DNA of 60,000 nt from Adiantum capillus-veneris. Lineage: Eukaryota > Streptophyta > Polypodiopsida > Polypodiales > Pteridaceae. Within the stretch, counting starts at the first letter, position 1, and the number at the start of each line of letters is the position of its first letter. The notes under the pieces are model-generated. The model saw only the letters and a list, made by a program, of their open reading frames with translations. It did no database searches and had not been told where the DNA came from. Positions 33,777 through 43,739 of this stretch are shown in pieces. The stretch is from contig CM043966.1 in the NCBI GenBank assembly GCA_014529385.2, positions 142,648,211 through 142,708,210 on the forward strand, written 5' to 3'. The translations under genes and the position numbers were made by a program.

Positions 33777-33839
33777 GAGTACTTCAGGTGGAGATGCTCC
33801 TGTGTTGAGGGTGTTTGAGAAGGAATTGAGTCGCTCCTT

Positions 33840-35222
33840 CCCCCACTTCTAGAAGCTCTTTTTGATGGTTCTTCATTAGCATTCTCATGTCTGCGCTTCT
33901 CTTCTACAATCGCCTCATTTTGTTGGCATTTTGTAATGTAGGCATGCACTGACAATGAGTCCACTGGATGATTCCATCTTGCTTCTAGACGTATGCAATC
34001 ACCTGCTTCATGTAGAATCTCTTTTGTAAGATTTCCCTTTTTAGCTAATTGCATGACATTTGGCCAAATTTGACCATGATGGTCACTCACATGTTCATCA
34101 CTAAGATGCTCAATTTTTACTCCATAAGTAGCTGCCTCAACTGAAGAGGTGGCATGCTTAGTTGCCATATCTTCAACTAAGGTTTGTATTCCCCCCTTCC
34201 CAAAGTTAGTTCTCAAGGGTAGACCTGTCTCTTTTAAGTGGATTTTACCATCCTTAAAAAAGACAACATCTTTTGACAAAGCATCACTAAAATCATCACA
34301 ATCCCTTCTTACATGGTCTGTACTATCACACCAAATACATCTATTAACAAACCCTTCCTTGGGCTGTTGTCTTTGCCTAAGAAGTGACCCTGATGGTGTT
34401 CCTTTTTCTTCAAGCTTTGCAAGTTTCACCTTCAAGTCACACATTCCCTTCACAAGTTCATCTAGCATAGACTCATCAAACTTAGGAGCTATATAAGTAG
34501 GCTTTACCATTTTGTCAGAAGTTGAGGTTGAAGGACTTGTAGTGTTTACTACCATCTTGTCCCTTCTTCTTTGTCGTTTGGCAAGCAACGAGACAACACC
34601 TTCAACTTCATTCCAGTCGGTCTTTAGTCCTTGCTCAACATCTTTATCTTCAAGGAGAAGCTCCAAATTTTCTTGAAACTCTTAACCTGCGGATTGTAAG
34701 AAAAGATCTGTCTTCTCTGCATCTAGTGTGGCCCTTTCTGTCCTGGTGAGTTGTGCATAGAGCCGCTCAAATTCCCTAAGTAGCTCTGTTATTGATAGTC
34801 CTTGCTTTGGCTTAACTACCCATTCTAAGAATTTCCTTTTGGTCACTCTCTAAGAGTCCTCCATGAAATATTCCTCCTTTGAAGCTACTTTGAGTTCTTC
34901 CCAATTTCTCCCATGCCCATGTTTAATTGCCCTAACATGTTCCCTAATTTCTGGAGCAACAACTAGCTCAAGGTTTTGAATCATCTCACCTTCTGACACA
35001 CGATGCAGTTCCATCTCTTTCACACACTCGCGTAAGTACTTGGTTACATCTTTGCCATTGAACTGATCCATTCTGTTGACGACAGCTTGTATGGCCTTCG
35101 TTGTTGAAATCTCCCTTCTTTCAGAAGCATGTTGTTGTTGCATGAACATTGCAAATGCTTGAAACATTTGCATTGTTGCTGGGTCAAAATGCATACCCTG
35201 TTGCTCAACATGATCACCCATG
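33840..35222 (-). pseudogene. G2 gag
   Basis: Start ATG near 35222 (MGDHVEQQGMHFDPATM), about 50 bases inside the primer site. A Gln/Met-rich N-terminus and a capsid-like helical region (NRMDQFNGKDVTKYL, EIREHVRAIKHG) lead to a TAG at about 34850. The same frame continues (FLEWVVKPKQGLSITELL) to a TAA near 34680, then DVEQGLKTDWNEVEG. The zinc knuckle CIWCDSTDHVRRDC lies near 34330. The C-terminal part is charged. The frame overlaps the protease frame at 33674-33776, so a frameshift joins gag and pol there. Confidence 0.75.
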
Positions 35223-35252
35223 GTTATGCACAAACACTCACCCTGGCAGTTT

Positions 35253-35272
35253 CGCGGCGGGTTCACCAAAAA
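35253..35272 (-). other. G2 primer binding site
   Basis: Minus-strand TTTTTGGTGAACCCGCCGCG starts three bases inside the 5' LTR. The complement ends in TTCACCA, consistent with a tRNA 3' end. It is not the initiator-Met type used by copia-2 and G1. Confidence 0.65.
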
Positions 35273-35471
35273 TATGTCAAGAAATTGGTAGTCTTGCCAG
35301 GAAGGCACCGGGCCTCTTGCTGTGAGAGTTTGTGAGGAAGCTCAAGGGTTATGAGAAGGAGCTAAGATGTAGATAACATAGCTTCTAAAGCTAAAGAAGA
35401 AATGTAGCCAAAGAAGCCGCTCACTTTTTCTTACAAACACATACGTGATGGAGAGAACTCATGAAAGATAG

Positions 35472-35669
35472 TCAGAACAAAACAAAAATGAAAACATCGA
35501 GATTACGATCATATCGTATCATGGGTAGGATAAAAGGGTTAATGGATGAGTTAATGATATTTAATCTTTGTTGTCCAAATAAGCTACAGATTGCTCTTTC
35601 GAACTGTAGCTTTGTGCTTACTATAATGTATATGTTTTGTCTGGCGATTGGGATTAGTTGTGAGCACAA
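35472..35669 (-). CDS. Small conserved leader ORF, unit 2 (right G2 LTR)
   Basis: 65 residues starting MCSQLIPIARQ, otherwise as unit 2 in the left LTR with three or four substitutions. The upstream ATG seen in the left LTR is lost. Confidence 0.4.
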   Translation of the reverse strand: MCSQLIPIARQNIYIIVSTKLQFERAICSLFGQQRLNIINSSINPFILPMIRYDRNLDVFIFVLF

Positions 35670-35680
35670 ATCCTCTTGAT

Positions 35681-35983
35681 TTATAATAAAATAACCACAT
35701 TCACATCAAAAGAGAAGTCATAGTCAATAATAGGTAGTATGATGGGATCTGGTGAGAGAAGTATTTCGTTGAGCCTTTCAGGACCAAATAGAAACACTAT
35801 GCGTTGCTGAAAGTGAATCTTTCGACTAATCCAAATGTTGACCCTAATAGATTGCACTGAATGGAATTGAAAGATATTACCTCTATGTGGATTATGTTTA
35901 TTCATCAATGATATACTTAGTATGTTCAAAGATAAAGGTGTGAAAGAAGTGAAAGGAGAAGAAGAAGAGAGTTTCTCTCCCAA
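35681..35983 (-). CDS. Small conserved leader ORF, unit 1 (right G2 LTR)
   Basis: Same 100-residue frame as in the left LTR. It ends in TAA rather than TGA, which removes the ATGA overlap with unit 2. This is the copy in the 5' LTR and hence in the predicted mRNA leader. Confidence 0.5.
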   Translation of the reverse strand: MGEKLSSSSPFTSFTPLSLNILSISLMNKHNPHRGNIFQFHSVQSIRVNIWISRKIHFQQRIVFLFGPERLNEILLSPDPIILPIIDYDFSFDVNVVILL

Positions 35984-36527
35984 GCCCTCTTGTTGCCCTT
36001 AGGCAATAAGGATACTGCGGGGAGAGAAGTACCTGTAGCAAGGAGATTCTAGAGTTTGTGGAAGAGAATGAGAACCTCAAGAGAGAGAGATACTTGTGGA
36101 AGATGAAGATATGGTTACTAACCTTGTGCACATAATTGTTCCCCGCAAGAAGGTTGTACCCATTACATTGACAAGGTTGCTGCTTGAATACCTTCCAATG
36201 AAACATTAGGACACAACAAAAGAGATCAAAGGAGGAGTAAAGATAGAATTAGAGATAGATCTAAGTGCGGTGGTGGTATTAAAGATAGATAATGAGAGAT
36301 AGAGACAGAGTTAGAGAAAAGTATTGGACTAGATATGCAAATGAAAGTAAAACTAGCAACATATATCTTACATGAGAGCAATCGCCACCACCTTAATGGA
36401 GAGAGAAGATGAGGCAAGACTTCAGCCTTTCTTCAAGAGAAAGTGTAGCACTAAGATGAGTGTATCACAATGGAATTGAGCTATTCTCACTCACTTATAA
36501 CTTGCCCCAATGAAGAGAAAGTTGCCC

Positions 36528-36535
36528 TTTTTATA
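36528..36535 (-). promoter_or_regulatory. TATA box in G2 5' LTR
   Basis: Minus-strand CCTATAAAAAGGGC, identical in both LTRs (28418-28425 in the other). It puts the transcript start near 36500, so the small ORFs at 35983-35472 lie in the 5' leader of the transcript. Confidence 0.55.
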
Positions 36536-37445
36536 GGTGAGGGAGCCATGTTTTACATAATCACTTGATTAGGCTAAAGAGTTAGCCCAAATCAAATGTT
36601 CTTTGGATATTTCTTAAAATGGGCAATATTAGGACTCAAAATATCATGAAATTCAGCATTTTTGGTCGTTGAGGCTCCATGTGGGTGCATGATGTATGTG
36701 GCCCCCACCTAGGCATCTTCTGTGTGGCTCCAGCAGGGGGTCTCAACTTGTGTGTCTTGTCCTTCAAGGCATCTTTGAGGTGTCACATTCACATGCTTGT
36801 GTCTTTTATCCTCCAAATACCTTATTTTATGGAAAAAGATCAAGATTACCTCTTTTCACTTGATTCACCTGTTTACCATCTCTTCTTGCAGTGTAGTTGT
36901 GAGAGGATTTTTCACTCTTTTCCCTGTAACTTTTGACCTGTAACTCGGATTGATTTGCTTCAAAAGGAAAAATTGGCCTACTGAAAGATCTTGACTTGGT
37001 TTTGGCCTTTTCTCCACACTCTTAGGTCATGATTTTCAAAGTGGGATGGTCCAAGAATCTTTGGATCTTCCTTTTCATAAAGTCTTGTAGTAGGCCCTTC
37101 CGTCTTGTATGTATCCAAGAAGGTATGCATTATTGAAGGGTTATATTATTAAATAAATGTGAAAAGAAGAAAATAATTTATATATGGTAGGGTATAGCTG
37201 AGATATTAGAAGAAATATACAAATGCTTTTGCCCCGAACAAAAAGAGGCACAATCATTGATACTTCTCTTGCAGTACTTTCTAATAGTAATGTACATTTA
37301 TATTACTTCAAAGGTAATACTAAGGTATGGTAGAAAGCTTTTATTTATGCATATGAGTATTATATGAAGTATACTTATGCATCAAAAAGTCACAAGATAA
37401 GTCGTTTAATGCGAGTTCCCACTATATACGTGTCTCAGCACGACA

Positions 37446-38334
37446 ACGTGATTGTGCATATGTACCTACACATGCATGGTGCATCTAATAAAGGATTGCC
37501 CATTTTTCAGATCCAGGTGGTTACGTGGGGCCCACATGTGTACAGGTAGGATAGCGTGTACATAGTATATCAACTTTCATCGTCACAATAATGAGGAGTT
37601 CATGGAGCGTAAATCTTCTGGAGGAATCTATCAGCGGGCCGATGCCATGAGGTAAGCATGTGCATCAAATGGCATCTAGTGGCGTCAGGAGGTCGAATGG
37701 GGTCAATATTTGCACGTGGTAAGTGAGGACACAATGGGAGTGTTTTCTTGTGATCAATTATGCAAAAAAGGTCATCATGAGTACTTATTGGGGGGCCACT
37801 TCATGTGATTGTGGGATGCATTATTGGAAAAAGTTGAGTGGCAGGTGTGCGGATGGATGTAGAAGGGTGATATTCTGTGGCCATTTTTTGGCATGTTCGA
37901 GGTCCGTTTGAGGTTAATCGAAAGGCCAAAGGTGCCCAAGGGATAAAGTGAAGTGTGGACACTGAAAAATCTGAGAAAAAGACCAACAAAATGTGGAGAA
38001 AAGGGGAGGAATAACTACAACTGAGTTTTTGCTATTTTTGGAGCCTGCTTTGGCTATAAACTGCTCATTCGAGGTCGAATTCGAGCACTTTGATATTGTA
38101 GATTGGGGTTTTGGCCGTTCTTGACGCAATGGTGCTGTTCATTTTGCCAAATTACTCACTTTTTTTGTTGTTTTGGCTGTGTAAGTTTCTTATGTGAGCG
38201 AAGTCTCTGCTCCAATTTGTGATTGTATCTAGCATGTTTCATCCATATTGTGTGAGCTATTTGCCCCATTGGTGTTGGCCCAAGATCAATTGTATCTAAA
38301 CATAAAAAATATTTCTCTTTTGAGCTGAGTTTTT

Positions 38335-38373
<39 letters not shown>

Positions 38374-38554
38374 TTTGTGTTGAGTGGGCAAATGAATAGT
38401 CTCTCTCCTCTCACTCCATCGATGTGTTCCCTGTCTCAGACAGGTGGGTTGTGTAATCCGAGTGGTGCCCCATAGTGTGTGTGTGTGTGTATCATCCCAA
38501 GAGTGTGTGCTGGGTGATTATAGAGGCATTGTGTGTCTTTCCATCCCGCTCACA
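37446..38554 (+). repeat. R 5' LTR, remainder
   Basis: Colinear with 41156-42327: GCATATGTAC, CCAGGTGGTTACGTGG, GGGGTCAATA, TTTTTGGCATGTTCG, CCCCATTGGTGTTGG, GT repeat (38338-38372) and TCCATCCCGCTCACA end at 38554. The first four bases (ACGT) are the G2 target duplication. Confidence 0.88.
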
Positions 38555-38557
38555 TTA

Positions 38558-38575
38558 TTTTGGCACCCCCATGGA
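38558..38575 (+). other. R primer binding site
   Basis: TTTTGGCACCCCCATGG starts four bases after the LTR end. The TGG start pairs with the CCA end of a tRNA; I cannot name the tRNA. Confidence 0.6.
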
Positions 38576-39224
38576 GGATCTTCTTCGAGTACCTTCAGCT
38601 TCGGGATTATAGGTTGCAGATTACAAATCACAGGTTACAGGTATATGTGTTTCACACAAGTATAGGTAGCTGGAGTAGAGTGAAAACTGGCAAGTGGAAG
38701 TCACTTGCAGTTGCCGTGGGTATGCATCATTTGGTGCCTTTTTTAGCGCATTGTCTAGTATTGTACGTTACTTGTGGATACTGCCATAGTACGACGCCTT
38801 TGTGGAGCCATACTTTTTTTTATTTGGTAGTCTCAATCATTTCTGAGACTTGGTATGGAAGATAGTCATTTTTGAGACTTGACTATACGAGATTTGCATA
38901 AGATTTTGTGAGAGGGTCGATAGCGTGAGGTTTTATTGAGCTGGGGGAGTCTCAAATGTGAGATCCTTTCAGTGATACAGGTGGCTGGAGCACCCTTCTC
39001 TTGATCAATCCATAGGCTATGTACTAGTGATTCCTACTTGATGCTCCGAATCTATTGTGGACAGATTATGCATACATATATAGTTTATATTTTGGGTTCT
39101 TACTGCTCTTCTTCTGAGGAAACTCTGTCAAAATTTTTTCAAGTTGTGATGGCTGGTTTTTTGGTCTTTTGAGCCATTTACGTTGTTATGCTGCTGAAAT
39201 TCTGGTAAAATTAGAGGATAAGTC
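38576..39224 (+). other. R leader, non-coding part
   Basis: About 650 bases between the primer site and the small conserved frame. 38926-38990 is shared with 308-385 at the left edge of the window. Nothing else is recognised. Confidence 0.5.
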
Positions 39225-39479
39225 ATGTGTGCCTTCTTGGGAGCTGCATGGTTGGCTTTAATGAATGATCAAAATGGACCTCAATTCACTCCTTTTCATT
39301 TAACACAAAGAATCCAGATAAATGTTAATGTGTCCTGGAAGATTTTTTTCCAGCAGTGTATGGTCTTTATGTTTGGGCCAAGAAGATTAAGAGAGATAAT
39401 GGAATCCCCTTTGCCTGTTGTAATTCCGATGATTAACTATGAAAACTCATTTGATGTGCATGTGTTTGTCCTTATCTAA
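39225..39479 (+). CDS. Small conserved leader ORF in R
   Basis: ATG at 39225, 84 residues. Residues from about 23 to the end align with the two small ORFs in the G2 LTR. My hand alignment with the G2 unit at 27570-27872 finds about 32 identities in 62 positions, with shared islands KIxFQQ, VFxFGPxRLxEI, SPxP, SFDVxV and the stop at the same column. It lies in the sense direction, 104 bases before the gag ATG at 39583. No catalytic motif, signal peptide or membrane segment is evident; the segment is rich in aromatic and branched residues. I do not recognise the family. The third-position differences and conservative changes favour a protein, but its function is unknown. Confidence 0.5.
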   Translation: MCAFLGAAWLALMNDQNGPQFTPFHLTQRIQINVNVSWKIFFQQCMVFMFGPRRLREIMESPLPVVIPMINYENSFDVHVFVLI

Positions 39480-39582
39480 ATATGAGCTCCATTGAAGTTT
39501 TTGGAGATTGAGTCAGTAAAAAGTTTTGGGTTCTTGCACCTATGTTAGAAGGGGATCTCAAAGCATTAAAACTTGGGTAGCC

Positions 39583-40983
39583 ATGGCTATCTCTTATCCG
39601 GAATTTCATGGAATAAGTGATGAAGATGTGGAAGACCTTTTGGAGCAAGTAGAGGTGGCATGCATTAGAAATGATGTGTGTGATGAGGAGAAGATTTTGA
39701 GGCTATTTGGATTCCTTTTGAAAGATGAGACCCGTGTTTGGTTCGTGGATTTGGAAGGTAAAGAAATAGTGGCTTCTTCTTATGGTTTGAGTCTTGACAA
39801 GTTTATAGAAGCTTTTTTAGAGAATTTCCATGTTTTTGAAGATACAAATGCAGTATGGAATGAGCTCAATGCTCTGAAGAAAGGTTCTTGTCAAGGTGTT
39901 GATGCCTATATACAAGTTTTTACAGATTTATGGACTCGTTGGTGTGTTGCTCTTAAAGATGAGACCCCCCCTTGTTCATCGAAGAAAAGTTCTTTTGTTG
40001 ATGGGTTGTCACCTTGGTTGCGGTTCAAGGTTGAGTTGAAGAGGCCCAAGTCTTTTGAAGATGCGATACGCATTTCAAAGCACAAGGAATGGAAGATCAA
40101 GCGTCTTGAGGAGCTTGGTATCTGTATAGATATGCATGTGCAAGATGGATTTGACATGCAAGATGAGGTTAAGCCTAAGTAGGTGAAAAGTAATCTATCC
40201 TATGATGTTTCTTGTTTCTTCCCAAGGTCTATTGTGAGGCGTAAAGAGGTCTTGCAGGTTGACATGTTTATGGAAGAGACTAAAGAGGTGAGTAATGCTT
40301 TGGATACAAGATTGAAAAGTCTTGAAGAGGATGCATTGGCTACTTGTGTACCTTGTGATTTCATGTGTGAATGTGAGGTTGAGGTTACTGATGATGAGCA
40401 CGTATCTTTGGATACTAGTTCCTTGGAAATTAGGGAAGAGGGCAAGGTTGAGATCCATTTTGTGGATTTGTTGTATGTGGAGCCTGTTTCGAAGCCATAT
40501 TTTGATCCATGTGAAGTGATTGAACCGATTTGTGAGCATGATTGTGGTTTAGAGTAGGGACTTGTACCCTTGGAGACTGATGAATCCATGCTAGAAGCTA
40601 CGGATAGTGGTGATAGCCATGATTATGACATGGATGAAGTTATGTGTGATGATGAGTATGCTTATGATGATGAGAAGGGGTTTGGCATATATGAGTCCAA
40701 CGATAAGGAACTCAGAGATATGGATGCCTATGCTAGGGATATTTGTGCCATGGGGACACTTTTGTGCTTTGGATGTGAACAACTTTACCTTCACACAATG
40801 CTTTTAGCTACTTGGGTGCATGATTTGCAGGTTGTTGCTATGGCTGGTGAAGCCAAGATGCGAGGTGATGAGTCACTTGAGTTGTCTGAATCGGTTGGGT
40901 TGAATGTGGTATGCAATATTTCTACTTTTGGAGCTCCAGATAGGGTGGATGTGTTAGTTGGATATGCATATGGTGCATTTTAG
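39583..40983 (+). pseudogene. R gag-like protein with two in-frame TAG codons
   Basis: The start ATG at 39583 has a strong plant context (GCCATGG): MAISYPEFHGISDEDVED. The first 200 residues match a gypsy-type gag capsid (EKILRLFGFLLKDETRVWF, then FLENFHVFE, then VDAYIQVFTDLWTRW). TAG at 40180-40182 and TAG at 40555-40557 interrupt a frame that otherwise stays open for 467 codons to 40983. The C-terminal 270 residues are acidic (DDEYAYDDEKG). I see no zinc knuckle and no protease. The lack of any TGA/TAA or frameshift in 1.4 kb, with only TAGs, is odd for an old copy. Confidence 0.7.
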
Positions 40984-41135
40984 TTGATCGGTGACAAATA
41001 TATGTGTGATCCTATGATGCTTCTTGTGAATCATGCAATATTCCTTTGGCATTTTGATCCAGGTGGAATGAGCATCTACTAGTTGTTCTGCTTTTCATCA
41101 TGAATGATCTAGCAGGCCAGGGGATGTGCAAATTA
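40984..41135 (+). other. R 3' untranslated region
   Basis: Short stretch ending in a weak purine-rich segment (GGCCAGGGGATGTGCAAATTA) directly before the 3' LTR. Confidence 0.5.
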
Positions 41136-42089
41136 TGTTAGGAGTTTTTTGGAAGAAGTGATTGCGCATATGTACATACACATGCATGGTGCATCAAATA
41201 AAGTTTTGCCCATTTTCCAGATCCAGGTGGTTACGTGGGGCCCACATGTGTATAGGTACGATAGCGTGTACATAGTACATCGATTTTTATCATCACCAGT
41301 ATCAGTGTGTTTTTCTATAATAATGAGGAGTTTGTGGAGCATAAAAATTCTCAAGGAAGCTACCAGCGGGCCAACACCATGAGGTAAACAGGTGCGTCAG
41401 ATGGCATCCAATGGCGTCAGGACGTCGAATGGGGTCAATACTTGCACGTGGTAAGCGAGGACACAATGAGAGTGTTTTTGTGTGATCAATCATGCAAAAA
41501 GGTCATCATGAGTACTATATTTGGGGTCCACTTCACGTGATTTCAAGATGCATTATTGGAAAAAGTTGAGTGCCAGGTGTGCGGATGGATGTAGAAGGGT
41601 GACAAAAATGCACTACGTGGCCATTTTTTGGCATGTTCGGGGTCAGTATTGTGTCCGTTTGAGGTCAATCAAAATACCAAAGGTGCCCAAGGGATAAAGT
41701 GAAGTATGGATACTAAAAAACCTAAGAAAAAGACCAACAAAACGTGGAGAGAAGGGGAGGATCAGTCGCAACTGAGTTTTTGCTATATTTGGAGCCTGTT
41801 TTGGCCATAAACTGCTCATTTGAGGTTGGATTTGAGCACTTTGATATTGTAAACTGGGGGTTTTGGATGTTCTGGATGCAATGATGCTGTCCATTTTGCC
41901 AAATTCCTCACTTTTTTTTGTTGTTTTGGCTGTGTAAGTTTCTCTTGTGAGCGAAGTCTCTGCTCCAATTCGTGATTGTATCTAGCATATTTCATCCATA
42001 TTGTGTGAGCTATTTGCCCCATTGGTGTTGGACCAAGCTTAGTTATAGCTAATCATAAAAAATATTTCTCTTTGAGATAAGTTTTTTGG

Positions 42090-42126
<37 letters not shown>

Positions 42127-42225
42127 TTTGTATTGAGTGGGCAAATGAATAGTCTGTCTCCTCTCACTCCATTGGTGTGTTCCCTGTCTCGGCCAGGTGG
42201 GTTGTGTAAGCCGAGTTGTGTCCCG

Positions 42226-42265
<40 letters not shown>

Positions 42266-42327
42266 CATCCCAAGAGTGTGTGTTGAGTGATTATAGAGGT
42301 GTTATGTGTGTTTCCATCCCGCTCACA
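41136..42327 (+). repeat. R 3' LTR, 1192 bases
   Basis: Starts TGTTAGGAGTTTTTTGG, ends CATCCCGCTCACA. Contains two GT microsatellites (42092-42124 and 42224-42263). Followed by the CCGT target duplication at 42328. Confidence 0.88.
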
Positions 42328-43426
42328 CCGTGAAAAAGACTCCCAGAAAGAGTACTCCCCTCTGCAATCCTTCTAATGTTTCCCACCCCCCCAAGCCTCG
42401 CGTTTGCAAGAAATTGTGACTCATCAATTATAATACAAGCCTCTGTGATTCTTGATTTTGAATGCAAAAGAATTTTTTTTGTCGGCCTCTATGTTTTTGT
42501 TGCTTCTATGTTTCATAAGCGAAGTGTCTATGTTTTTGTTGGCCTCTATGTTTTTGTCGCTTTTATGTCAAATATGCCTCGTGTTTATTTTTCAATGTTG
42601 AATATTGTCTTTTACAGAGCGTCCAAAGGAAAAGGGGACCCTCAAGCTGCCCGTAGAGGAAATCTTTATCATCAAAGATCCCCCAAAGTACATTCTCCCA
42701 GCTATCTCCTCCTTGCCATATGATGATCCAACCCGACCAGCCCTCATATTAGATCTTAATGGTGTACTTTGTCTTACATGTACACCTTATAAGTATAACC
42801 CTTCGTTTGTCCCCGATATTGAGGCTACATATTTTGTCTAGCATGAAGAGGTGGATGGCAGGTACCTGTTTGTTCCAAAAGATGCACATGATTTTATTGC
42901 ATGGACCATAACATGGGAAAATGTCTACATATGGAGCAGTGCAATGCTCAACAGAGTGGGCTCAAGAATTTGAAATTTTTTTTCCTAGGTTCACAACTAT
43001 ATTAGTGGATGGGTTGGACAACAACTATGTGATGTGGGCAGTTATTGCTTTGGTGGTGGAAGACCAACATTTTTCAAGGTATTGCAGAATTTTTTGGCAA
43101 AGTTGCAGCGGTATGATACCTGCAATGTCCTTTTAATTGACAACAATTCCTATAAATTTCGTTATAATCCCTGTGGTACTTACGTCATAGTGCCTGGTAT
43201 TGAGCACCGCTCCAGCCAATACTTGTCAAAAGATTCAAAGGCCTGGCTGGAAGGGTAGCAGCATGCTACAGATCGTTGTGCCTTGGCGAACACATTCAAC
43301 AAATCAAAACCTACATATGACGACAAGTATGTATTCACAGAAATTGCAAAAGGGTTTGAAAAGACATCGTATGATGCGTACTTATGTGGGCCGCAACTCA
43401 TGCCCATAGAGTGCAAGCAACAATGA

Positions 43427-43739
43427 CGTCACTTGCTTTTTTTAGGATGACAGATCCTTTATGTACCTTTTGTAACTAAACTAAACCAGTGGCAAAACCT
43501 TGTATATTTATATGCTACTTTCCATGTGGAAACCAATTTTTTGGCTTCAATTTGATTGCCATTACAACTCATGTGATGACTTGATTTCAAATTGATGAAG
43601 ATGTAATAGATTCCAACCGGTTGGATGCGTTGTCTTTGTGTCCGAGCATTGAAGTGTTACTTTTCTGATTCAAGTAGTTTAAGACTGTTTAAGTGTCCTA
43701 GCATTGACGTGTTATTTTTCCGATTCTGTTATTGTTTCC
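43427..43739. other. Downstream flank of FCP1-like gene, nothing recognised
   Basis: AT-rich, no coding or repeat signal apart from the approach of array B. Two similar phrases around GCATTGAAGTGTTACTTTTC and GCATTGACGTGTTATTTTTC suggest a short local duplication. Confidence 0.4.

Larger units (their letters stand above)
27170..37445 (-). mobile_element. G2: Ty3/gypsy-type element with 2.17-kb LTRs, nested in R
   Basis: Left LTR 27170-29335 (2166 bases), right LTR 35275-37445 (2171 bases), internal part 29336-35274 coding on minus. LTR ends are TGTCAAG and CAGCACGACA. The 4-base target ACGT is at 27166-27169 and 37446-37449. The LTRs look about 98.5 percent identical (some 30 differences by eye). 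Pol carries several frameshifts and stops. The lineage is unusual for plants as I know them: protease DHGSEIN and a reverse transcriptase with RWFTVPKKNGSLRFIQD. Confidence 0.93.
35275..37445 (-). repeat. G2 5' LTR (right copy)
   Basis: Same sequence as 27170-29335 with scattered substitutions and small indels. TATA on minus at 36528-36535. It is the copy from which the element would be transcribed. Confidence 0.95.
27146..42327 (+). mobile_element. Element R: gag-only LTR retrotransposon, itself interrupted by G2
   Basis: 5' LTR 27146-27169 plus 37450-38554 (TGTTAGGAG to GCTCACA), primer site near 38560, leader, gag-like frame, 3' LTR 41136-42327. Target duplication CCGT at 27142-27145 and 42328-42331. 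Without G2 the element is about 4.9 kb. It has no protease, reverse transcriptase or integrase, so it must have depended on enzymes from elsewhere. The LTRs differ by roughly 10 percent by eye, so R is older than G2. Confidence 0.85.
26358..43426 (+). pseudogene. FCP1-like (HAD phosphatase family) gene, split by nested retrotransposons
   Basis: Exon-like pieces: 26358 to about 26450 (after acceptor CATTTTTCATGCAG; KEVTDLEASAS), 26632-26958 (acceptor TGTGCTTGCAG, donor GTAAGT; acidic, ends KKRKKKGDG), about 27040-27145 continuing at 42332 to about 42415, and 42618-43426 (acceptor TGTCTTTTACAG). The last piece has the FCP1 homology signature: ALILDLNGVLC with the catalytic Asp (the second acid is Asn, as in some plant members), WENVYIWSSA, and VLLIDNNSYKFRYNPCGTY. 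Family members dephosphorylate Ser in RNA polymerase II tails or other proteins. TAG stops at 42839 and 43256, a frameshift near 42965 and the 15-kb insertion in an exon make it non-functional. It could be a host gene or a fragment carried by a transposon. Confidence 0.7.

Noticed and set aside
40195-40589. Two long minus-strand frames opposite R gag
   Set aside because: They are shadows of the acidic gag frame.
42839-43258. TAG recoded as an amino acid in this organism
   Set aside because: TAG ends several intact-looking frames normally, and the excess of TAG is better explained by decay of methylated repeats.
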